In this document: in pieces, positions 35,537 to 45,065 of the stretch | Numbering within the stretch: position 1 is the stretch's first letter | How the letters are laid out: each line of letters opens with the position of its first letter | From: Mumia quercus | Lineage (GTDB): Bacteria > Actinomycetota > Actinomycetes > Propionibacteriales > Nocardioidaceae | DNA length: 64,000 nt | Assembly (NCBI RefSeq): GCF_025506335.1 | Contig: NZ_JANZYO010000005.1 | Span: forward strand, 402,453-466,452 | Direction: 5' to 3' | Made by a program: the position numbers and the translations under genes | Notes under the pieces: model-generated | Told to the model about the DNA's origin: nothing | Database searches by the model: none | What the model saw: the letters and a program-made list of their open reading frames with translations, nothing else

Positions 35537-37666
35537 CTACTCGAGCAGCTCTTCCGGCGCGCCGAGGGTGTCGATCACCCAGGCGAGCTCGTACGCACGC
35601 TCCTTCCACGACTCGTACCTGCCGCTGACCCCGCCGTGCCCGGCGCTCATCTCGGTCTTGAGGAGGACGTCCGCGCCGGCGACCGCGCGCAAGCGCGCGA
35701 CCCACTTCGCCGGCTCGACGTACAGGACGCGGGTGTCGTTGAGGCTCGTGACCGCGAGAATCTTGGGGTAAGGCTGCGCGACGACGTTCTCGTAGGGCGT
35801 GTACGACTTCATGTAGGCGTAGACCTCAGGGTCGTGGAGCGGGTCGCCCCACTCGTCCCACTCGATCACGGTCAGCGGGAGCGAGGGATCGAGGATCGAC
35901 GTCAGCGCGTCGACGAACGGCACCACGGCGAGGATCCCCGCGAAGTCCGCAGGGGCCATGTTGGCGACGGCTCCCATGAGGAGGCCCCCGGCAGACCCGC
36001 CCTCGGCGACGAGGCGCTCGTGCGAGGTCCAGCCCTGCGCGACGAGGTGGCGGCCTGCGTCGACGAAGTCGGTGAACGTGTTCTTCTTGTGCAGCAGCTT
36101 GCCGTCGTCGTACCAACCGCGCCCGCGCTCGCCGCCGCCACGGACGTGCGCGACCGCGAACACGACGCCGCGGTCGAGCAGCGAGAGCCGCGTGACCCGG
36201 AAGCTCGGGTCCATGCTCGCCTCGTACGCGCCGTAGCCGTAGAGGAGAGCAGGGGCCGTGCCGTCGCGGGGCACGCCCTTGCGGACGACCACCGAGATCG
36301 GGACCAGCGTGCCGTCGCGGGCGGTCGCCCACTCGCGGTGCTGCTCGTACGCGGTGGGGTCGTAGCCGCCGAGCACGGGCTGCTGCTTGCGCAGGACCAG
36401 CTCGCCGGTCGCGACGACGTAGTCGTAGACGGTCTCGGGCGTGACGAAGGAGGTGTAGCCGAGACGGACGACCGGCTGGTGCCACTCCGGGTTCGCGCCG
36501 ACTCCGGCGGTGAAGAGCGTCTCGTCGAAGGTGATGGGCTCCGGCGTGCCGAGAGGGGCGCCCGGCTCGGCGTCGGGGTCGAGCCGGACCACCCCGACCT
36601 GGCTCAGCGCGTCGCGACGCAGGCTCACGACGACGAAGCCGGCGAACGCGTCCACGTCCTCGAGGCGGGTGTCGTCGCGCTCGGCGATCTCCGTACGCCA
36701 GTGCTCGGGACCGGGGGTCTGCACCGGGGCGCTCGCGAGGGCGAAGTTGAGCGCGCCGTCGTTGTGCAGGATCAGGAAGCGGTCCTCGCCACCCATGACG
36801 ACGTGCTCGACGGAGTACTCGACGCCCTCGCGCCGCTCGGCGACCACGCGGAACTCGCCCGTCGGGTCGGTCGCGTCGAGGACGCGGAGCTCTGTGGTGA
36901 TCTTCGAGCCGGAGGCGATCACGAGGTAGCGGTCGCTGCGCGTCGCGCCGATCCCGGTGAAGTAGCGCTCGTCGGTCTCGTGGAAGACCAGCTCGTCGGC
37001 GTCGGACGACGTGCCGATCGCGTGGCGCCAGACCTTGTCGGGCCGCCAGGCGTCGTCGACCGTCGAGTAGTAGAGGTGGTCGGCGGCGAAGGACCAGGTC
37101 GCCCCGTACGAGACGCCGGTGATCTCGTCGCCGAGCAGCTCGCCCGTACGGAGGTCCTTGACGCGCAGCGTGAAGCGCTCGTCACCCTCGGTGTCGGTCG
37201 AGTACGCGAGGAGGCTGCCGTCCCGGCTCACGCTGAGCGCCCCCAGGGCGAAGTAGTCGTGGCCCTCGGCCTCCGCGTTGCCGTCGAGGAGCACCTCCTC
37301 ACCCTCGACCGGGGCGCTGGAGTCGAGCTCGGGCGGTGTCCAGTCGTCGGGACCCGCGACCGGGCGCCGGCAGTGGACGGCGTACTCGCGGCCCTCGTAC
37401 GTGCGTGCGTAGTACCACCAGTCGCCTCGACGGACCGGCACCGACAGGTCGGTCTCGAGCACCCGCGACTTGATCTCGTCGAAGATCCTCTCGCGCAGCG
37501 GGGCGAGGTGCGCCGTGCGCTCTGCGGTGTAGGCGTTCTCTGCCTCGAGGTACGCGAGGGTCTCGGGGTTGTCCTTGTCGCGCAGCCACTCGTAGTCGTC
37601 GACGACCTCGTCGCCGTGGTGGACGCGGACCTGCGGGTGCCTCTTGGCGACCGGAGGGGTGCTCAT
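35537..37666 (-). CDS. ptrB: Oligopeptidase B, S9A prolyl oligopeptidase family
   Basis: This 709-residue protein has an N-terminal beta-propeller (about 70-420; RHPQVRVHHGDEVVDDYEWLRD is the usual start) and a C-terminal alpha/beta hydrolase. The nucleophile Ser is in VAEGGSAGGLLMGAVAN, the acid is near ILAVTSLNDTRVLYVEPAKW and the His is in TEMSAGHGGVSGRYESW. It cleaves peptides after basic residues in the family. ATG 37666 overlaps the dinB stop (ATGA), so it is co-transcribed with dinB, an odd functional pairing. Confidence 0.94.
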   Translation of the reverse strand: MSTPPVAKRHPQVRVHHGDEVVDDYEWLRDKDNPETLAYLEAENAYTAERTAHLAPLRERIFDEIKSRVLETDLSVPVRRGDWWYYARTYEGREYAVHCRRPVAGPDDWTPPELDSSAPVEGEEVLLDGNAEAEGHDYFALGALSVSRDGSLLAYSTDTEGDERFTLRVKDLRTGELLGDEITGVSYGATWSFAADHLYYSTVDDAWRPDKVWRHAIGTSSDADELVFHETDERYFTGIGATRSDRYLVIASGSKITTELRVLDATDPTGEFRVVAERREGVEYSVEHVVMGGEDRFLILHNDGALNFALASAPVQTPGPEHWRTEIAERDDTRLEDVDAFAGFVVVSLRRDALSQVGVVRLDPDAEPGAPLGTPEPITFDETLFTAGVGANPEWHQPVVRLGYTSFVTPETVYDYVVATGELVLRKQQPVLGGYDPTAYEQHREWATARDGTLVPISVVVRKGVPRDGTAPALLYGYGAYEASMDPSFRVTRLSLLDRGVVFAVAHVRGGGERGRGWYDDGKLLHKKNTFTDFVDAGRHLVAQGWTSHERLVAEGGSAGGLLMGAVANMAPADFAGILAVVPFVDALTSILDPSLPLTVIEWDEWGDPLHDPEVYAYMKSYTPYENVVAQPYPKILAVTSLNDTRVLYVEPAKWVARLRAVAGADVLLKTEMSAGHGGVSGRYESWKERAYELAWVIDTLGAPEELLE

Positions 37667-38985
37667 GGCTCGACCGTACCCGGTCGCAACGCCGGGTCGT
37701 CCGCGTCGAACGTCCGCACCGGACCGGGCCCGCTCGTCCGCGTCTCGAAGCGCACCGTGACCCGGCCGATGCCCGATCCCCAGACCCACCCCGGCCCGAG
37801 GTCGGCGTGCACGACGTCGGCGCCCGCAGGCCACCGCGTACGGGCTCGTACGGACGCCACCGGGACGGCAGCCACCTCGGTCGCGGCGTCCTCGAGGGGC
37901 GGCTCCTCGTCGGACACGAACAGGTCGTCCTGCACCCAGTCGGCCATGCCGGAGACGCCGACGCCGAGCAGGCGCAGTCCGGACGACGTGTCGACCTCGG
38001 CGAGGAGTCCGGTCGCGGTCCGGGCGATCGTGCGCGCGTCGTCGGTCGGCCCGGCGAGGGTGGCCGACCGTGTGTGGGTCTCGAAGTCGTGGTGACGGAT
38101 CTTGAGCGTGACCGTGCGTCCGGACATCCCGCGCTCGCGCAGCCGCGTCGACAGACGACGGCTCATCGTCGTGGCGATGTCGGCCAGGACGCGCGGGTCG
38201 GTGATGTCGGTCTCGAAGGTGTCCTCGACGCTCAGCGACTTCGTCTCCCGCTCGGCGACCACCGGGCGGTGGTCGATGCCGCGGGCCAGCGCGTGCAGGG
38301 ACGTCCCGTACGCGGTGCCGAGGAGCGAGGTGAGCTCCGTGGTGTCGAGGCCGCGCAGCTCCGAGACCGTGTGCACGCCGACACGGCGGAGCCGCTCGGC
38401 GGTGGCGGGGCCGACACCGGGGATCGCGCGGACCGACATCGGGGCGAGGACGTCCAGCTCAATGCCGGGCTCGACCACGTGGACGCCGTCGGGCTTGGCG
38501 AGCTCGCTGGCGATCTTGGCGAGGAACTTCGACGAGGCGATGCCGACCGAGGCCGTGAGCCCGCCGGTCCGCTCCGCGATGTCGGCGCGCACCTGCTCGG
38601 CGAGGGCGCGGGCGCCCTCGAGGTCGAGGAACCGCGACTCCTCTCCGGCCGCCAGGTCGACGAACGCCTCGTCGAGCGAGAGGGGCTCGACCAGGGGCGA
38701 GATCTCGCGCAGCCGGCCCATGACGATCCGGCTGGCCTCGCGGTAGGCGTCGAAGCGTCCGGAGAGGTACGCCGCGTGCGGGCACCGCGCCCGCGCCTCC
38801 GCCGTCCGCATCGCCGACCGGACCCCGTACGCCCGCGCCTCGTACGACGCGGTCGAGACCACGCCGCGTGGTCCCAGACCGCCGACGACGACCGGCTTGC
38901 CCCGCAGCGACGGTTTGTCGCGCTGCTCGACCGCGGCGAAGAACGCGTCGAGGTCGAGGTGGAGGACGGTGGCCTGGCGGCGCAT
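37663..38985 (-). CDS. dinB: DNA polymerase IV
   Basis: This 440-residue Y-family polymerase has HLDLDAFFAAVEQRDKPSLRGKPVVVGG, SLDEAFVDL with the catalytic acidic pair, SVGIASSKFLAKIASELAKPDG, the helix-hairpin-helix AIPGVGPATAERLRRVGV and a little-finger domain. QDDLF near residue 355 is a sliding-clamp-binding motif. The C-terminal extension of about 80 residues is actinobacterial. It performs error-prone lesion bypass. A GACAAT -10-like box lies 6 nt before the ATG. Confidence 0.95.
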   Translation of the reverse strand: MRRQATVLHLDLDAFFAAVEQRDKPSLRGKPVVVGGLGPRGVVSTASYEARAYGVRSAMRTAEARARCPHAAYLSGRFDAYREASRIVMGRLREISPLVEPLSLDEAFVDLAAGEESRFLDLEGARALAEQVRADIAERTGGLTASVGIASSKFLAKIASELAKPDGVHVVEPGIELDVLAPMSVRAIPGVGPATAERLRRVGVHTVSELRGLDTTELTSLLGTAYGTSLHALARGIDHRPVVAERETKSLSVEDTFETDITDPRVLADIATTMSRRLSTRLRERGMSGRTVTLKIRHHDFETHTRSATLAGPTDDARTIARTATGLLAEVDTSSGLRLLGVGVSGMADWVQDDLFVSDEEPPLEDAATEVAAVPVASVRARTRWPAGADVVHADLGPGWVWGSGIGRVTVRFETRTSGPGPVRTFDADDPALRPGTVEP

Positions 38986-39101
38986 GCGTCCATTGTCTCC
39001 GGCTGCTCTGACGGGGCTGCCTGTGGACGACCCGATCGGCTGTCCACAGCCCGGCCGAACGAGCGCCCGCGCGGCTGTCCGGGCGCACCACGCTGTCAGC
39101 C

Positions 39102-40139
39102 ATGACCGACGTGATCCGCGCCCGCACCCTTGCCGACCTCATCAGCGCCGTGCCGGCGATGTTCGGCTTCCACCCCGAGGAGTCCCTCGTGGCGTTCTGC
39201 CTCGACGGCGAGCGCCGCCGGATCGGGTTCCGCTTCCGCGCGGACCTCCCGCCGCCAGACGTTGCCGCGGCGCTCGCCGAGTCCCTCGTCGGGCACCTCG
39301 TCGCGCAGCAGCCGGAGGCGGTGGTCGTCCTCGCGTACGGCGCCGCCGACGACCGGTGCGCCCGTCCGGCGGTCGAGGCGCTCGTGGCGCTGCTGGAGCA
39401 GGCAGGCGTGCCGGTCGCCGAGGCGGCACGCTTCGACGGCGCGCGCTACTTCTCCTACACCTGCGACGAGCCGCGCTGCTGCCCGCCTGAGGGCGTCCCG
39501 TGCGATGTCGAGGGGTCCGCCGTGCTCGCGGAGGCGGTCTTCCGCGGCCAGGAGATCCTTCCCGACCGGGAGGCGCTCGCCCGCCGCTTCGCGCCGGTCG
39601 CCGGTCCGGTCCGTGACGACGTGCAGCAGGCGGCGGGTCCGCAGCTGACCGCGCTCGCCGGCGCGGCCGCCGGCGCGGTCGACCCCGAGCAGGACCTTCG
39701 CACCCTGCGGGCCGGGCTCGACCGCGTCGTCGCCGTCCTCGACGACGCCCTCGAAGGCGCTGACGACGAGGCGGTGGTCGTCACGGCCGAGCAGCTCGCG
39801 ACCTTGGGCGTCTGGGCGACGCTGGTGGTCGTCCGCGACGTCGCGTGGGCGCGGATCACCCACGAGAACGCGGCGCGCTCTCTCGAGCTCTGGCGCCAGG
39901 TGGCGGTCTCGGTGGACGAGCCGTTCCAGGCTCCGGCGCTGTCGCTCGCCGCGTTCGCCGCATGGTTGAGCGGCGACGGGGCACAGGCGCAGTGCGCGCT
40001 CGACCGCGCGCACGTGGTCGCTCCCGACTACTCGATGGCGAGGCTCGTCCAGTCGGCGTTGTCGGGGTGTCTCGATCCGCGGTCCTGGCCTGAGATGGAC
40101 GTCGACCAGGTGCTGCGGAGCGTGCCCGGGCTCTCCTAG
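39102..40139 (+). CDS. DUF4192 domain-containing protein
   Basis: This 345-residue protein begins RARTLADLISAVPAMFGFHPEESLVAFCLDGERRRIGFRFRADLPP, the characteristic DUF4192 start, and contains FSYTCDEPRCCPPEGVPCD and the end region PALSLAAFAAWLSGDGAQAQCALDRA. The family is restricted to actinobacteria and has no known function. No membrane segments are seen. Confidence 0.88.
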   Translation: MTDVIRARTLADLISAVPAMFGFHPEESLVAFCLDGERRRIGFRFRADLPPPDVAAALAESLVGHLVAQQPEAVVVLAYGAADDRCARPAVEALVALLEQAGVPVAEAARFDGARYFSYTCDEPRCCPPEGVPCDVEGSAVLAEAVFRGQEILPDREALARRFAPVAGPVRDDVQQAAGPQLTALAGAAAGAVDPEQDLRTLRAGLDRVVAVLDDALEGADDEAVVVTAEQLATLGVWATLVVVRDVAWARITHENAARSLELWRQVAVSVDEPFQAPALSLAAFAAWLSGDGAQAQCALDRAHVVAPDYSMARLVQSALSGCLDPRSWPEMDVDQVLRSVPGLS

Positions 40140-40190
40140 GCTGGGAGCGTCCGCGACGGGGAAAGCGACCGGCGAGTCCAGGAGGACGTG

Positions 40191-41663
40191 ATGGGGCAAG
40201 AGGTCGACGAGCAGGTCTTCACCCGCGAGGACCGGACCGCTTTCCGGGAGAAGGTGCGTCGAAGTCTCGACGTCTTCTCGCGGATGCTGAAGGACACCCG
40301 CTTCGACGCTGCGCGTCCGATGACCGGCGTCGAGATCGAGCTCAACCTCGTCGACGGTGAGAGCGCCCCGGCGCTGCGCAACGCCGAGGTCCTGTCGGCG
40401 ATCGCCGACGACGACTTCCAGACCGAGCTCGGACAGTTCAACATCGAGATCAACATCGCTCCGCGGCCGCTGGACGGCACGGGCCTGCGGACGTACGAGA
40501 AGACGATCCGCGACGCCCTGAACCACGCCGAGGAGAAGGCACGCACCGTCGGCGCCCACCTGACGATGATCGGCATCCTGCCGACCCTGCGTGCCGGCCA
40601 CATGACGCCGTCGACGATCTCGGCCAGCCCGCGCTACGCGCTGCTGTCGGAGCAGGTGCTGGCGGCCCGTGGCGAGGACATCGCCATCTCGATCGCGGGG
40701 GAGGAGCGTCTCTCCACGACCTCGGAGTCGATCATGCCCGAGGCCGCCTGCACGAGCGTCCAGCTGCACCTCCAGGTCGCCCCGTCGGAGTTCGCCGCCT
40801 ACTGGAACGCCTCCCAGGCGATCGCCTCGACCCAGCTCGCCCTGGGGGCCAACTCGCCGTTCCTGCTCGGCAAGCAGCTGTGGCACGAGACGCGCATCCC
40901 GCTCTTCGAGCAGGCGACGGACACGCGCTCGGAGGAGCTCAAGGCCCAGGGCGTCCGCCCGCGCGTCTGGTTCGGGGAGCGCTGGGTGACCTCCATCTTC
41001 GACCTCTTCGAGGAGAACGTCCGCTACTTCCCTGCGCTGCTCCCCGTCCTCGAGGACGAGGACCCCGAAGCCGTCCTCGCCGCCGGTGACATCCCGTCGC
41101 TGGCCGAGCTGCGGCTGCACAACGGCACCATCTACCGGTGGAACCGGCCGATCTACGACGTCGTCGGCGACCGCCCGCACCTGCGTGTCGAGAACCGCGT
41201 CCTGCCGGCCGGGCCGACGGTCGTCGACACGGTCGCGAACGCGGCGTACTACTTCGGGCTCGTCCGCGCCCTTGTCGACGCCGACCGCCCGCTGTGGACG
41301 CAGATGTCGTTCAGCGCCGCCGAGGAGAACTTCATGGTGGGCGCGCGCGACGGTCTCGGCGCCAGCGTCTACTGGCCGGGGATCGGCACCGTCGGGGTCA
41401 CCGAGCTGGTGCTGCGGCGCCTCCTCCCGCTCGCCTCCGAGGGCCTGGACGCCCTGGGGGTCGATCCGGCCGACCGGGACTTCTACCTCGGCATCATCGA
41501 GCAGCGCTGCCTGACCGGCCGCAACGGGGCGACCTGGCAGATCGAGCGGTTCCGGACCCTGTACGAGAGGGCCGGCACCGATCGTGCGGAGGCGTTGCGT
41601 GCGATGACCCAGGACTACCGCGAGCGCATGCACGCCAACGAGCCGGTGCACACCTGGGACTGA
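40191..41663 (+). CDS. Glutamate-cysteine ligase family (GCS2) protein
   Basis: This 490-residue protein has the GCS2-type core. TGVEIELNLVD and LGQFNIEINIAPRPLDG are likely metal/substrate-binding acidic residues, followed by HLTMIGILPTL, CTSVQLHLQVAPSEF and NGTIYRWNRPIYDVVGDRPHLRVENRVLPAGPTVVDTVANAAYYFGLV. It probably forms an amide or gamma-glutamyl bond using ATP; the substrate is not known. ATG 40191 is preferred because aggagg ends 5 nt upstream; the GTG at 40188 would be too close. Confidence 0.85.
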   Translation: MGQEVDEQVFTREDRTAFREKVRRSLDVFSRMLKDTRFDAARPMTGVEIELNLVDGESAPALRNAEVLSAIADDDFQTELGQFNIEINIAPRPLDGTGLRTYEKTIRDALNHAEEKARTVGAHLTMIGILPTLRAGHMTPSTISASPRYALLSEQVLAARGEDIAISIAGEERLSTTSESIMPEAACTSVQLHLQVAPSEFAAYWNASQAIASTQLALGANSPFLLGKQLWHETRIPLFEQATDTRSEELKAQGVRPRVWFGERWVTSIFDLFEENVRYFPALLPVLEDEDPEAVLAAGDIPSLAELRLHNGTIYRWNRPIYDVVGDRPHLRVENRVLPAGPTVVDTVANAAYYFGLVRALVDADRPLWTQMSFSAAEENFMVGARDGLGASVYWPGIGTVGVTELVLRRLLPLASEGLDALGVDPADRDFYLGIIEQRCLTGRNGATWQIERFRTLYERAGTDRAEALRAMTQDYRERMHANEPVHTWD

Positions 41664-41664
41664 C

Positions 41665-42117
41665 TCACGGGCGTGCCCGGCGCCCCGTGGTGCCGTCGGG
41701 CACGCTCACCCAGCCGGTGTGTGTCACCACCAGCAGGGGTGGCGGCGCAGCCGTAGGGGCGTGCCGAAGCCAGGCCGCGTACCAGGCCAGGTCGTCGGGA
41801 CGGAGCCGCAGGGCGCCCGTGCGCTCCCAGACCACGAGCGCCGTCTGCGGGCCGGCGTCGTACGGCGACAGCAGCCGGCGCACGACCTCGCTCCGGAGCC
41901 ACCCGTCGAGCCGCGCGGCGACGCGTGAGGGAGCGGACCAGCGGCTGAGCGGGGTGGCCCTGTCGGCGTCGTACGTCCACACGGCGAGCGCGGGGTCGCG
42001 GGGGCCGTTGTCGGACCCGCGGGCCCTCCTGTCGGCCAGCGTGGTCGCGAGACGCTGGGCCGCCTCGGGGGAGAGCCCCGGCAGCGGGGGAGCGGGTGTC
42101 GGCCGGCGTGTGGTCAT
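41665..42117 (-). CDS. Conserved hypothetical protein
   Basis: This 150-residue protein is not recognised. It has Pro-rich ends and a compact middle (DPALAVWTYDADRATPLSRWSAPSRVAARLDGWLRSEVVRRLL, then LRLRPDDLAWYAAWLRHAP, then PPLLVVTHTGWVSVPDGTTG). Codon use and third-position GC match the neighbours. It converges with the GCS2 gene, leaving a 1-nt gap. No ribosome-binding site is obvious. Confidence 0.6.
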   Translation of the reverse strand: MTTRRPTPAPPLPGLSPEAAQRLATTLADRRARGSDNGPRDPALAVWTYDADRATPLSRWSAPSRVAARLDGWLRSEVVRRLLSPYDAGPQTALVVWERTGALRLRPDDLAWYAAWLRHAPTAAPPPLLVVTHTGWVSVPDGTTGRRARP

Positions 42118-42237
42118 GCCGTCAGCGTGTGTCCGCCGAGCGGGCGTCCGGCGCGGCTGTCCACACCCCTACCGCCGGGTGCCGCGGCACGCCGATCGGG
42201 GATAGTGTCGGAGCACGTTCACAACGGGAGGTAGAGG

Positions 42238-42642
42238 ATGGGCACGATCGTCGTGGGATACGTCCCCAAGCCCGAGGGCCGAGCGGCTCTCGCACGAGCC
42301 GTCGAGGAGGCGAAGCTTCGGGGAGCGCACCTCGTGGTGGTCAACTCCCACCGCGGTGGCCGGGACTTCGACGACGAGGACGCCGTCAAGACCGAGGAGC
42401 AGCTCGCGGAGGTGCGCGCCCAGCTCGCGGACTCCGGCGTCGACTCCGAGGTGCGCCAGCTGGTCCGCGGCATGGACCCGGCCGACGACCTCGTGAAGGT
42501 CGCCAACGAGACGGGCGCCGACTTCATCGTGATCGGCCTGCGCCGCCGGTCGCCGGTCGGCAAGCTCATCCTCGGCAGCAACGCCCAGCGCGTCCTCCTC
42601 GATTCGTCCTGCCCGGTCCTCGCGGTCAAGGCCAGCAGCTGA
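42238..42642 (+). CDS. Universal stress protein family
   Basis: This 134-residue single-domain UspA protein starts TIVVGYVPKPEGRAALARAVEEAKLRGAHLVVVNSH and carries the ATP-binding signature FIVIGLRRRSPVGKLILGSNAQRVLLDSSCPVLAVK. The start ATG follows gggagg. TAGTGT (about 42203-42208) is a likely -10 box, giving a leader of about 30 nt. Confidence 0.92.
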   Translation: MGTIVVGYVPKPEGRAALARAVEEAKLRGAHLVVVNSHRGGRDFDDEDAVKTEEQLAEVRAQLADSGVDSEVRQLVRGMDPADDLVKVANETGADFIVIGLRRRSPVGKLILGSNAQRVLLDSSCPVLAVKASS

Positions 42643-42864
42643 CCGGACGACGCCGCGCGCTCACGCATGGCCGCGGCGTAAGCGGCAACCGTGCACCAAA
42701 GGTCGCGTTTCGGTCACGGTCCGCGACTCGGCCGAAGGCGGTTCGTGGTTCGCTCGGGGCGCGTGGCACACTGGACGGTGCCGCGGTTGACGGGAGGCCG
42801 GTTGATCGCGCCCTCGAACGCTCGCAGCGACCTTTTGGTCCGTACACCCCAAGGGAGTCTCCTC

Positions 42865-44160
42865 GTGGTTTCAGCGCCCGACAGTCGAGCACGTAAGACA
42901 GTCGTAGCGGAGGCTGGTTCCCGCACCACCGTCAAGGCGACGACCGAGTCGGGCGCCAAGGCGCCTGCGAAGAAGGCTGCTCCGGCGAAGAAGGCAGCCG
43001 CCAAGAAGGCTCCTGCCAAGAAGACGGCGGCCAAGAAGACCGCCGCGAAGAAGGCAGCCGACGTCGACGTCACCGCCAACGCGATCATCGTCGACGAGAA
43101 CGGCAAGAAGGTCCTCCCCGACATCTCGGACGAGGTCTTCGAGAAGGACCTGAAGACCGACCCGACGCTCAAGGAGGACGAGGCGTCGGGCTTCACGATC
43201 TCGGCGGCCGACGACACCGACGAGCCCGAGCAGCAGGTCACCGTCGCCGGTGCCACCGCTGACCCGGTCAAGGACTACCTCAAGCAGATCGGCAAGGTCT
43301 CGCTGCTCAACGCCGGCCAGGAGGTCGAGCTCGCCAAGCGGATCGAGGCCGGGCTCTTCGCCGAGGAGCAGCTCGCCACCGCCAAGCGGCTCTCGGAGTC
43401 GATGCGCGAGGAGCTCGAGTGGATCGTGGAGGACGGTCGCCGCGCCAAGAACCACCTCCTCGAGGCCAACCTGCGCCTCGTCGTCTCGCTGGCCAAGCGC
43501 TACACCGGCCGCGGCATGCTGTTCCTGGACCTCATCCAGGAGGGCAACCTCGGTCTGATCCGTGCGGTCGAGAAGTTCGACTACACCAAGGGCTTCAAGT
43601 TCTCGACCTACGCGACGTGGTGGATCCGCCAGGCGATCACCCGCGCGATGGCCGACCAGGCCCGCACCATCCGCATCCCCGTCCACATGGTCGAGGTCAT
43701 CAACAAGCTGGCCCGCGTCCAGCGCCAGATGCTGCAGGACCTCGGTCGCGAGCCCACTCCGGAGGAGCTCGCCAAGGAGCTCGACATGACGCCGGAGAAG
43801 GTCGTCGAGGTCCAGAAGTACGGCCGCGAGCCGATCTCGCTGCACACCCCGCTCGGCGAGGACGGCGACTCCGAGTTCGGCGACCTCATCGAGGACTCCG
43901 AGGCGATCGTCCCGGCCGACGCCGTGTCGTTCACGCTCCTGCAGGAGCAGCTCCACGCGGTGCTCGACACGCTGTCGGAGCGCGAGGCGGGCGTCGTCTC
44001 GATGCGCTTCGGCCTCACCGACGGCCAGCCCAAGACGCTCGACGAGATCGGCAAGGTCTACGGCGTGACGCGCGAGCGGATCCGCCAGATCGAGTCCAAG
44101 ACGATGAGCAAGCTGCGTCACCCGTCGCGCTCGCAGGTGCTGCGCGACTACCTCGACTGA
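42865..44160 (+). CDS. sigA: Primary RNA polymerase sigma factor SigA/RpoD
   Basis: This 431-residue protein has an N-terminal region 1.1-like tail that is Lys/Ala/Pro-rich ([19 protein letters not shown], about residues 33-60) and then acidic. Region 1.2 is [34 protein letters not shown]. Region 2 is [59 protein letters not shown]. Regions 3 and 4 follow with [40 protein letters not shown]. It is the housekeeping sigma factor. GTG 42865 follows aagggag at 7 nt. Its last 22 bp are duplicated at 45066-45087 (see the mobile element). Confidence 0.96.
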   Translation: MVSAPDSRARKTVVAEAGSRTTVKATTESGAKAPAKKAAPAKKAAAKKAPAKKTAAKKTAAKKAADVDVTANAIIVDENGKKVLPDISDEVFEKDLKTDPTLKEDEASGFTISAADDTDEPEQQVTVAGATADPVKDYLKQIGKVSLLNAGQEVELAKRIEAGLFAEEQLATAKRLSESMREELEWIVEDGRRAKNHLLEANLRLVVSLAKRYTGRGMLFLDLIQEGNLGLIRAVEKFDYTKGFKFSTYATWWIRQAITRAMADQARTIRIPVHMVEVINKLARVQRQMLQDLGREPTPEELAKELDMTPEKVVEVQKYGREPISLHTPLGEDGDSEFGDLIEDSEAIVPADAVSFTLLQEQLHAVLDTLSEREAGVVSMRFGLTDGQPKTLDEIGKVYGVTRERIRQIESKTMSKLRHPSRSQVLRDYLD

Positions 44161-44161
44161 G
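44140..44161 (+). repeat. Left copy of 22-bp direct repeat (attL-like, end of sigA)
   Basis: ctgcgcgactacctcgactg plus ag, covering the last seven codons of sigA, the stop and one base. It is identical to 45066-45087. Confidence 0.9.
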
Positions 44162-44311
44162 CCTGCGAGCCCGCTGGACTGTTTCCGCAGGTCAGAGTGG
44201 CTTTACGTGCGCGGCGGACCCACTTCGCGGTCTCTATGGCGTTGTGAGTCCAGATATTCAGAGCACGCCCGGTTCGCGCAACGAGGCCGTCCGGCTCTCC
44301 GCTCTCCGCCA

Positions 44312-44331
44312 GGATTCCGTGCACGGAATCC
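44312..44331. repeat. 20-bp perfect palindrome inside the element
   Basis: ggattccgtgcacggaatcc reads the same on both strands with no spacer. It lies 46 nt beyond the stop of the element's gene. It could be an operator for a dimeric regulator, a recombinase arm site or a cruciform. Confidence 0.6.
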
Positions 44332-44376
44332 GAACGGATGATCAGACAACTGAGCTTGTTCGTCGGTGCCAGGTGG

Positions 44377-44877
44377 TCAGGGAACGGCAGGAGGTTCAGC
44401 TTCAGCCGCGGAAGCAATCCGCTCATCGAGGCGCACATTGAACGCCGCGAGTTGCGTGGGGTCCTTGAGGTAGTACGTGCACGCCGCCGTGAGAATTGAA
44501 AGGGTGGCGAAGAGGGGGTGCGGGTTGGCCTCGGGCCCCGACTGAAGCAGCAGTGGCATCTGTTCCTTCACCGCATTGGCCAACTTGTTGAGCGCCTCGG
44601 CGAACGCTGGCGAGGCGGCCTCGATCTCGATGGCGAGCGTGTGTGCGCTCATCACGACGTCCCAGGCTGCGTTGATCGCTTGAGGAGGGTCGCTCGCGGC
44701 GAGCTGGCCGGGGCGACGCGCGGCGCGGCTGAGGGCTCGGACTTCACCGATGGTCTCGATGTCCATGGCGAGCCTACGCTCGGCGCCCCAGGTGAGACGA
44801 GCGCCGAGGAGAGCGAAGCCACCACCAACGACACCTCCGATGACAGCACCGACGAGTGAGATCACGAAGTCGCTCAT
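44377..44877 (-). CDS. Unknown membrane-anchored protein carried by the element
   Basis: This 166-residue protein has an N-terminal glycine-zipper-like membrane helix (VISLVGAVIGGVVGGGFALLGARLTW). An alpha-helical cytoplasmic part follows, AERRLAMDIETIGEVRALSRAARR, with a second helix-rich region to AAFNVRLDERIASAAEAEPP. No family is recognised. ATG 44877 has a TAGGTT -10 box 6 nt upstream (44889-44884), the same leaderless layout as chromosomal genes, which supports real expression. The location inside the repeat-bounded insert makes it the likely cargo. Confidence 0.68.
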   Translation of the reverse strand: MSDFVISLVGAVIGGVVGGGFALLGARLTWGAERRLAMDIETIGEVRALSRAARRPGQLAASDPPQAINAAWDVVMSAHTLAIEIEAASPAFAEALNKLANAVKEQMPLLLQSGPEANPHPLFATLSILTAACTYYLKDPTQLAAFNVRLDERIASAAEAEPPAVP

Positions 44878-44883
44878 GCCGCG

Positions 44884-44889
44884 AACCTA
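44884..44889 (-). promoter_or_regulatory. -10 box of the element gene
   Basis: TAGGTT on the minus strand, 6 nt before ATG 44877; leaderless layout. Confidence 0.5.
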
Positions 44890-45065
44890 GACCCCGCAGA
44901 GTGCCGGTGGCCCGCCCGTGGTCGCGCGTGTCGGTTCGACCGCGCGGCGAAAAGGTTCCGACCTAGGTGCCGTGCCCAGGGCAGGATTCGTGGTGGCATG
45001 GCAATGCCGCGCACTGACAGAGTCGCTGGTGTCCAGCGATTCTGTACGGAGTTGAGTCGTGGAGA

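Noticed and set aside
44244-44441. Small plus-strand frame inside the sigA-linked insertion (about 65 codons, SPDIQSTPGSRNEAVRLSALRQ)
   Set aside because: It overlaps the 3' end of the better-supported minus-strand gene and has no ribosome-binding site or leaderless promoter. Kept only as a possibility.
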